From: Stentor coeruleus | Lineage: Eukaryota; Ciliophora; Heterotrichea; Heterotrichida; Stentoridae | Direction: 5' to 3' | Length of the DNA: 23,975 bases | Assembly (NCBI GenBank): GCA_001970955.1 | Contig: MPUH01001109.1 | Coordinates: 1-23,975, forward strand | Shown: one piece after another, positions 18,398 through 23,975 of the stretch | How positions within the stretch are numbered: position 1 is the stretch's first letter | Layout: each line of letters begins with the position of its first letter | Made by a program: the position numbers and the translations under genes | The notes under the pieces: model-generated | What the model saw: only the letters and a program-made list of their open reading frames with translations | Database searches by the model: none | Told to the model about the DNA's origin: nothing

Positions 18398-20398
18398 ATG
18401 GTGTTGAATAAAATCCTTTTTCTCTTAATCGGAGGAGTTTTAGGGTATGGAAACCTAACAGAGTGCGTAGATGAGATAAAAAAGGTGATCTTAAACGCCC
18501 CTGGAGCTTTCTCAGCATCCCCAAATAGTTATGCTAAGATGTTTAGTTACTCAGGAAAATCAATCAACCAACTTGGGCGCTTTGAAGACTGTTACAGCTT
18601 AGAAAAAGCTAGATACATGCTAATAGAACTTTCAAAAAGCCCTCCTCTTCTTCTTTCAATATGTGGGCCAGATGTCTGCAGCAAGTCAAATTATTACGAA
18701 ATTATTAACTCCATCATTAATACGACAGTCACTGAGGAAAGCACTCAACTTAGTAAATTCTTCGGCCTTAAATCATCAAATGCTAATCAAGCGAATATTT
18801 CATACTCAATTATCTTCCCAGAAAGCTATATTCATTCCCGCTTTCATGAACTTAATGGAGGTGCAATCGCTATGGTTTTGATAACAGTTATAATTGGTAC
18901 AATTTCGATAATTGGCACTATAATTGATATTAACATAAAGCATGAAGAAGAAAATATTAGACTTGATGTAGAGCAAACCGGTATTGGAAAAGATGATTAT
19001 CTTTCAGTTCCTCAAGGCGAAAGTACAATTATAAACATTCTCATATGTTTTTCTATAATCAGAAACATGAAGAAACTAATGAGTGTGCATTTAGATGACT
19101 ATCATCCTCATTTGTACTTTTTTGATGGGATTAGAGTTATAACAATCGCCTGGGTCATTCTTGGAACTATTGGTGGCTTGTATCTTTACGATTTGCCTTT
19201 AGCAAACTATATGAAGCTTGAACAAATCTCTAAAAAATATTATACTTTACCAGTTTATACATCGCTTTTAGCTTTAGATGTTCTATTTTGGATAGGCGGT
19301 GTTCTCTATACTTACTTTTTACTAAACTCTTATAGTGCATCACCAAAGCATTGGCTTTTAATTTACCTTAAGCACTATTTAGAAATGGTCCCGATGTTCA
19401 TTTTCATAACTTTCTTTTTCTGGACTCTGTCTAGATACATGGGAGCTGGTCCATACTGGTATACAGGAAATGATGCTTATTCAGACTGTAAAGACTATTG
19501 GTATGCAAATTTGTTCTTTTTAAGTAACTTTATTCCAAATGGTACTTGGTCTAAGTGTCTTTCTCATGGTTGGTTTTTATCTGTAGAAATGCAATTCTTT
19601 TTTTTCACACCTATATTAATTTGGATTTACAAAAAGTCTCCAGGATGCGGATGGTTTTTTATTGCTGGACTTGCTGGACTTGGAACCATACTTGGAGGTG
19701 TGGTAGCTCATCACTTTGATCTCAATGTGTCGATTTATGGCCCACATCACTGGGCTTTTTATAATTATTATAACAACAAGCCTTACATTCGCATGCCACC
19801 TTATGTACTTGGAATTGCCACTGGTTTCATTTACTTTACAAGCGCTACAAATAATGATGATAAAATTTCATCCCTTATTATCAAGCTCATGAAGAATACC
19901 ATTTATAGATTTGCTAATCTTTTCCTTGGGATTTCATTATGGCTGATTATTATTAATGTCCAGTTCCAGGTTTACAAACATCCTGGTGATGACTTCAGCT
20001 ATAATGAATGGTCATTAGGGAAAACCTCAGCTTATTTTGCATTTTTAAGAATTTTGCTTGGGATTTCTTATATGATGATGTTCACGCCAATGGTACTTGG
20101 ATATTTTAGTGGAATAACCTCAGTGCTTTCATCTTCTATTTGGACACCTTTCTCAAGACTTACTTTTAGTGTCTATCTTATCCAGGCTCCTCTCGCAGAT
20201 ATTTTCATGAGATCCCTTCAATATCCTAAGTATTTTAGCAAGACTAGCCTTTTCTGTGACTGGTTTTCTATGATGGTTATATGCTATTTCTTTGCTTTTA
20301 TCTTTGCTGTGTTTATAGATATACCTGTGAAAACCTTCATACTATGGATCTTTGGAAAGAAAACAACTAAAGAAAATTACTACGAGATTAATGATTAG
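18398..20398 (+). CDS. NRF-6-like multi-pass membrane acyltransferase (NRF domain + acyltransferase 3)
   Basis: Proteins of this kind have a lumenal/extracellular NRF domain and an acyltransferase-3 membrane domain thought to move acyl groups onto lipids or other acceptors; substrates are mostly unknown. The 666-aa product begins with a signal peptide (MVLNKILFLLIGGVLGYG). An NRF domain spans about aa 20-115, with the hallmark INQLGRFEDC and CGPDVCS cysteines, followed by a membrane segment near 160-183. The acyltransferase-3 region runs from about 242 to 655, with some ten hydrophobic helices and the conserved HGWFLSVEMQFFFFTP block. In the first helix, where the family usually has His (WVILGHT), this protein has Thr257 (WVILGTI). 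It starts 35 nt after the PKG stop in a different frame, so it is a separate product, possibly sharing transcription. The stop is TAG. Catalytic competence is open. Confidence 0.9.
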   Translation: MVLNKILFLLIGGVLGYGNLTECVDEIKKVILNAPGAFSASPNSYAKMFSYSGKSINQLGRFEDCYSLEKARYMLIELSKSPPLLLSICGPDVCSKSNYYEIINSIINTTVTEESTQLSKFFGLKSSNANQANISYSIIFPESYIHSRFHELNGGAIAMVLITVIIGTISIIGTIIDINIKHEEENIRLDVEQTGIGKDDYLSVPQGESTIINILICFSIIRNMKKLMSVHLDDYHPHLYFFDGIRVITIAWVILGTIGGLYLYDLPLANYMKLEQISKKYYTLPVYTSLLALDVLFWIGGVLYTYFLLNSYSASPKHWLLIYLKHYLEMVPMFIFITFFFWTLSRYMGAGPYWYTGNDAYSDCKDYWYANLFFLSNFIPNGTWSKCLSHGWFLSVEMQFFFFTPILIWIYKKSPGCGWFFIAGLAGLGTILGGVVAHHFDLNVSIYGPHHWAFYNYYNNKPYIRMPPYVLGIATGFIYFTSATNNDDKISSLIIKLMKNTIYRFANLFLGISLWLIIINVQFQVYKHPGDDFSYNEWSLGKTSAYFAFLRILLGISYMMMFTPMVLGYFSGITSVLSSSIWTPFSRLTFSVYLIQAPLADIFMRSLQYPKYFSKTSLFCDWFSMMVICYFFAFIFAVFIDIPVKTFILWIFGKKTTKENYYEIND

Positions 20399-21264
20399 AT
20401 TTTAGATTCAAATAATTAGGCTAAATAAAAGTTACAGATAATTGATTTTTTTGAGTTATATACTTACAAAGTTATTCAACTACTTTTTATATGCTAATGC
20501 CTATTCTGACTTCTATTAGCTGTGGGATTTCTCATTTATATCTAAGTATGCAACTTATTTTTTGACTTAATCTAAATATTTTAGCCTATGGCATAGTGAG
20601 CTAGAGTTTTTCTTACATTCACTTGCATTAAAGTTGCAATATTGATTATTCTGGCATTAGGAACTGAAGTTTAATAAGATGAGCTAAAATATTTGAGTCT
20701 CTTACTTTGACACATTTTATCATTCTTTTGTGTGCTTCTAGGCTTTAAATAGAAGATCTTGGATTATTAAATTTTTTATAGAGCTGCATTTATCCTTTTA
20801 TTCAAGTTATTCAAAATTTCAATAATTTTACAAAGAAATTCAAAATAAATTAAGGTTTAACATTTTCTAAAAATTAGCCACAAGATTGAAAGTAAGGTTA
20901 TATAAGCTATAATCTCGCTTTAATTATCAAAATGCTTTATTAAGTAGCAAGATCTTAGTTGCTTGTATAAATAAATTTATGACAGTAATTAAATTGTTTT
21001 TTCATATTAAATATTATTCTTGATTCAATGATGTTTTATTAAGGCTTCTATATGCTGATAAAACTATTATTCAATTCTATTGTAAATTATTGTTTGAGTT
21101 GCGTTGCGCTCTTGCTCTGTTGTTATCTGGCTTTTTATTCGTAATTTCATTCTTATCTAATTAATTTGCACATTATTTGACCCTTTGTGTGACTTCACAA
21201 TTTGCTTTCATTACAATATCTCTACTTGTCTCAACGTAAAGTTATAGTTACCAAAATAATCATT
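20399..21264. other. 0.87-kb intergenic region between the acyltransferase and kinesin genes
   Basis: This is AT-rich sequence without a credible reading frame. A small GC-richer patch (gttgcgttgcgctcttgctc, about 21099-21118) lies roughly 150 nt before the kinesin ATG and might be part of its 5' region. Nothing else is recognised. Confidence 0.55.
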
Positions 21265-23728
21265 ATGGAAGATACCTCCTCTTCAGGAAATGTTCAAGTT
21301 GTATGCAGAGTCCGGCCACTTAACGAAAAAGAGTTTCAAAGATGCAAAGACCTCTGTGTTCGTATCCATGAAGACCGTCAGACAATCTCAATAAATTCAT
21401 CAGAATGTTCTGAATCTTTAACATTTACCTTTGACTCTATATTTGCCCCTGAAACTCCTCAGCAAAATATATATGAAATTGCTGCAAGGCCAATTATAAC
21501 TGCAGTTCTTGAGGGATTTAACGGTACAATCCTTGCATATGGGCAGACTTCATCAGGAAAAACTTTCACAATGACTGGAGATGATACAGGAAATACTACT
21601 AATATGGGCATAATTCCAAGAATAGTAAATGATCTATTTTTGGCTATCAGTAATGCAGAGGACAGCTTAGAATTTGTTGTAAAAATATCTTACTGCGAAA
21701 TTTATTTAGAAAAAATCAAAGATCTAATTGACCCAACAAGAAGCAACTTGAAAATACAAGAAGACAAAGCTAGAGGAGTTTTTATAAACGATCTGACTGA
21801 GTATTCAGTTTCAAACCATTTTGAAGTTTATGAACTTATGAAGATCGGCAAAGACAACCGTGAAGTCGGTCAGACTTTGATGAATGAATCATCTTCACGT
21901 TCACACACAATTTTTATTATAACAATAACTCAAAATAATAGAATCAACTACTCAGCTAAATCGGGAAAACTTTACTTAGTTGATTTGGCTGGCTCAGAAA
22001 AAGTTGGCAAAACAGGAGCGGCGGGTAAACGACTTGAAGAGGCTAAGAATATCAATAAGTCTTTGACGACACTAGGTCTTGTTATTACCGCATTAACTGA
22101 TAGTAAAAGTACACATGTACCTTATAGAGACTCAAAACTTACAAGAGTGCTTCAAGACTCCCTTGGAGGTAATGCAAAAACTACTTTAATATTGACTTGC
22201 AGCCCTTCACCATGGAATGAAGAAGAAACAATAAGCACATTAAGATTTGGAACTAGGGCTAAAGCTATTACAAACAAACCGAAAGTTAATAGAGAGTATA
22301 CTATTAATGAACTCAAACTCATGCTTTATGCTGCCAGAGAGGAAATATTGAAAAGAGATAAAATTATTGAATCTTTGAAAGGTGAAGTAAATAAATATAG
22401 TGAAGAAGAGCATTCTTTATCTGTTGTTTCTTTTTCAAATACTGAGATAACAGAGTGTGTGAAGGAAATTGAGAAACTTAAAGAGAATTTAAGCATTGAA
22501 AATGGAAAATCAATGCGACTTCAGCTTGAAGCTAATGAGAAATCAGCCTTGCTGGAGCGTGAGCGCAAAGAAATTGCCCGTTTAAATTCGACAATTCTGT
22601 GTCAAAACCAAAAAATCAAAGCCCTTGAAGATACTATAAAAATCTATGAATCCAAACTTCATCACACAAACTTTGAAAATTCATCTCTTAAGTCTGAGCT
22701 TCAGAGATTAGCTTTAAAATGTGAAAAAACTGAATCTTTCAATGAAGAACTCTGCCAAAAACTCGAAGAGAAAAACGAAAAAATAAACACAATGTTTGAC
22801 CAACTGCAAGAATACGTGATATTAGAAAAGCATAATTCTAATGTTCTTTATAATCTAAATCGTGAGAGGATTTATAAGAAAAAAATTGAAGAGGAACTAG
22901 AGAAAAATCGTCAAGACTTTAAAGAAATGCTAGGTAAAATTCTTACAGAAGAACAGGCTATACAGAAAATTAGAGAAGTTATAGAAAGTGAGCAGAAATC
23001 AAAATGGGTAAAGGTTAGAGAAAACATATTTTTGGAATTTAACAAATATATTGAAGGTGTAAATGATGTGAAATCTGAAGTTGAGTGTATAAAGCNAAGA
23101 ACAGGCTATACAGAAAATTAGAGAAGTTATAGAAAGTGAGCAGAAATCAAAATGGGTAAAAGTTAGAGAAAACATATTTTTGGAATTTAACAAATATATT
23201 GAAGGTGTAAATGATGTGAAATCTGAAGTTGAGTGTATAAAGCGAAGTGTTTTGGTGTTCCAGAAGAGTTTTTGGGATGTCCAAGAAGCAATGAGAAGAA
23301 AAATGGCTGAGTTAGTAGAAAGCAATAGGCAGTTGAAGTTTCAAAATGAAAGGCTGAATAAAGAAATTGTAGATTTTTGTATGCAAAACCAGCAAGAATG
23401 TGATAAAAGACTTCAAACCATTATTGAAAATAGGAGAATGGAATCGCAACTTGCAAGCTATAAAGAGGAAATGCAATCAAATAAGTCTAAATTAGAAGCT
23501 TTGGCTTCGCAAATTTCAAGCTCAGAACAACATTTGAACTTTCTCAACTTGCAGATTAAGGAGCATACTTCACAACATCCAGAAATAACTGCTAAGTTCC
23601 TTGGGAATATTAGGAAGACTATAAAAGGAGGGAAAAATATTATAAGCTTTACTCCATCGCCAAACAAAGAATTAACAAGAACTAACTCTGACTCTGCTAT
23701 AATGGAAAATCGAGAAGAAGAAAATTAG
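21265..23728 (+). CDS. Kinesin-1-like heavy chain (motor plus coiled-coil stalk; interrupted by a 147-nt duplicate)
   Basis: This is a plus-end-directed microtubule motor of the conventional kinesin type. I chose ATG 21265 (MEDTSSSGNVQVVCRVRP) because it sits about 10 residues before the motor core, whereas the frame's extension to 21202 lacks an ATG. The motor, about aa 8-335, has the P-loop GQTSSGKTFTM, switch I NESSSRSH, switch II LVDLAGSE, and the kinesin-1 blocks EAKNINKSLTTLGLVI, VPYRDSKLTRVLQDSLGGN and LILTCSPS. The neck NRE..INELKLMLYAAREEI resembles fungal kinesin-1. A long heptad-rich stalk follows, then a basic Gly-containing tail (FLGNIRKTIKGGKN). The raw frame breaks at the N at 23096; collapsing the duplicate gives 771 aa, shorter than the usual 900-970 of kinesin-1. 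The stop is TAG. Confidence 0.9.
22949..23243. repeat. 147-nt tandem near-duplication around N at 23096
   Basis: Positions 22949-23095 and 23097-23243 match except for one base (gtaaaggtt/gtaaaagtt), separated by one N. They encode the same stretch of kinesin stalk twice. Removing one copy plus N (148 nt) joins the two halves of the gene in frame, which argues for an unmerged contig overlap. Confidence 0.93.
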
Positions 23729-23975
23729 CTGAGTAACTTTAATATCTAATTCATTAACTATAAAAATAGTGCTTGTTTCATGTAGCTTCATATATTTTAA
23801 GTTAAACAAGTATTTGTTGGTTATTGAAGTATTTTATAGTTAGTATGCAATAATTTGAATGAACAATGGGCTAAACTAATTAGTTATTAAGTTTAAATTT
23901 TGAAAAAACACTTCGAATTTATATATTAGGTTTGCTCTATTTCTCTAGAAGAAATAATTATATATATTTTAGTTT
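23729..23975 (+). other. AT-rich 3' flank of the kinesin gene
   Basis: This is 247 nt of AT-rich sequence to the window end. No coding frame, RNA gene or terminator-like element is recognised. Confidence 0.6.

Noticed and set aside
21202..21264. N-terminal extension of the kinesin frame
   Set aside because: It starts at TTG; the ATG at 21265 gives the normal spacing to the motor core.

Overview
The window looks like nuclear DNA of an AT-rich, gene-dense, ciliated protist, most likely an alveolate and probably a ciliate that uses the standard genetic code (heterotrichs such as Stentor are an example; this placement is inference). The reasons are: a cGMP-dependent protein kinase with four cyclic-nucleotide-binding modules, an architecture typical of alveolates; a phosphodiesterase with an N-terminal membrane domain; an outer-dynein-arm-docking-type coiled-coil protein; no visible intron in any of ten genes; and clean use of TAA, TAG and TGA as stops. 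I found no prokaryotic features, CRISPR arrays or transposons.

Layout from left to right: about 1 kb of AT-rich non-coding DNA; an ankyrin-Sec7-PH Arf-GEF-like gene (minus, 996-2734); a divergent mitochondrial Hsp70 (plus, 3198-5117); a COMM-domain gene (minus, 5319-6144); divergent 40S ribosomal protein SA/uS2 (plus, 6527-7306); about 1.1 kb of spacer; histone H2B (minus, 8414-8770) only 41 bp downstream of a membrane-anchored cyclic nucleotide phosphodiesterase (minus, 8812-10974); 1.6 kb of spacer; an ODA-docking-like coiled-coil gene (minus, 12580-13935); 1.75 kb of spacer; PKG (plus, 15690-18362) only 35 bp upstream of an NRF-6-type acyltransferase-3 membrane protein (plus, 18398-20398); 0.87 kb of spacer; and a kinesin-1-like heavy chain (plus, 21265-23728).

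A key structural point is that six short stretches (48-167 nt) occur as immediate near-identical tandem copies, five separated by a single N and one by 'gc'. In all three genes they hit, removing one copy plus the separator restores one uninterrupted reading frame with a sensible family length (538, 196 and 771 aa). They are best read as unmerged contig overlaps, so the apparent frameshifts in the Sec7, COMMD and kinesin genes are probably not real lesions.

Biologically, the window carries both a writer-side effector (PKG) and a likely eraser (PDE) of cyclic-nucleotide signalling within about 5 kb. They flank a gene for a putative ciliary coiled-coil protein. Nothing shows that they are co-regulated. 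The most unusual protein-level observations are a Sec7 domain whose catalytic glutamate position is Asp, an NRF-type acyltransferase lacking the usual first-helix His, a leucine gatekeeper in PKG, and the two extremely tight head-to-tail gene pairs.
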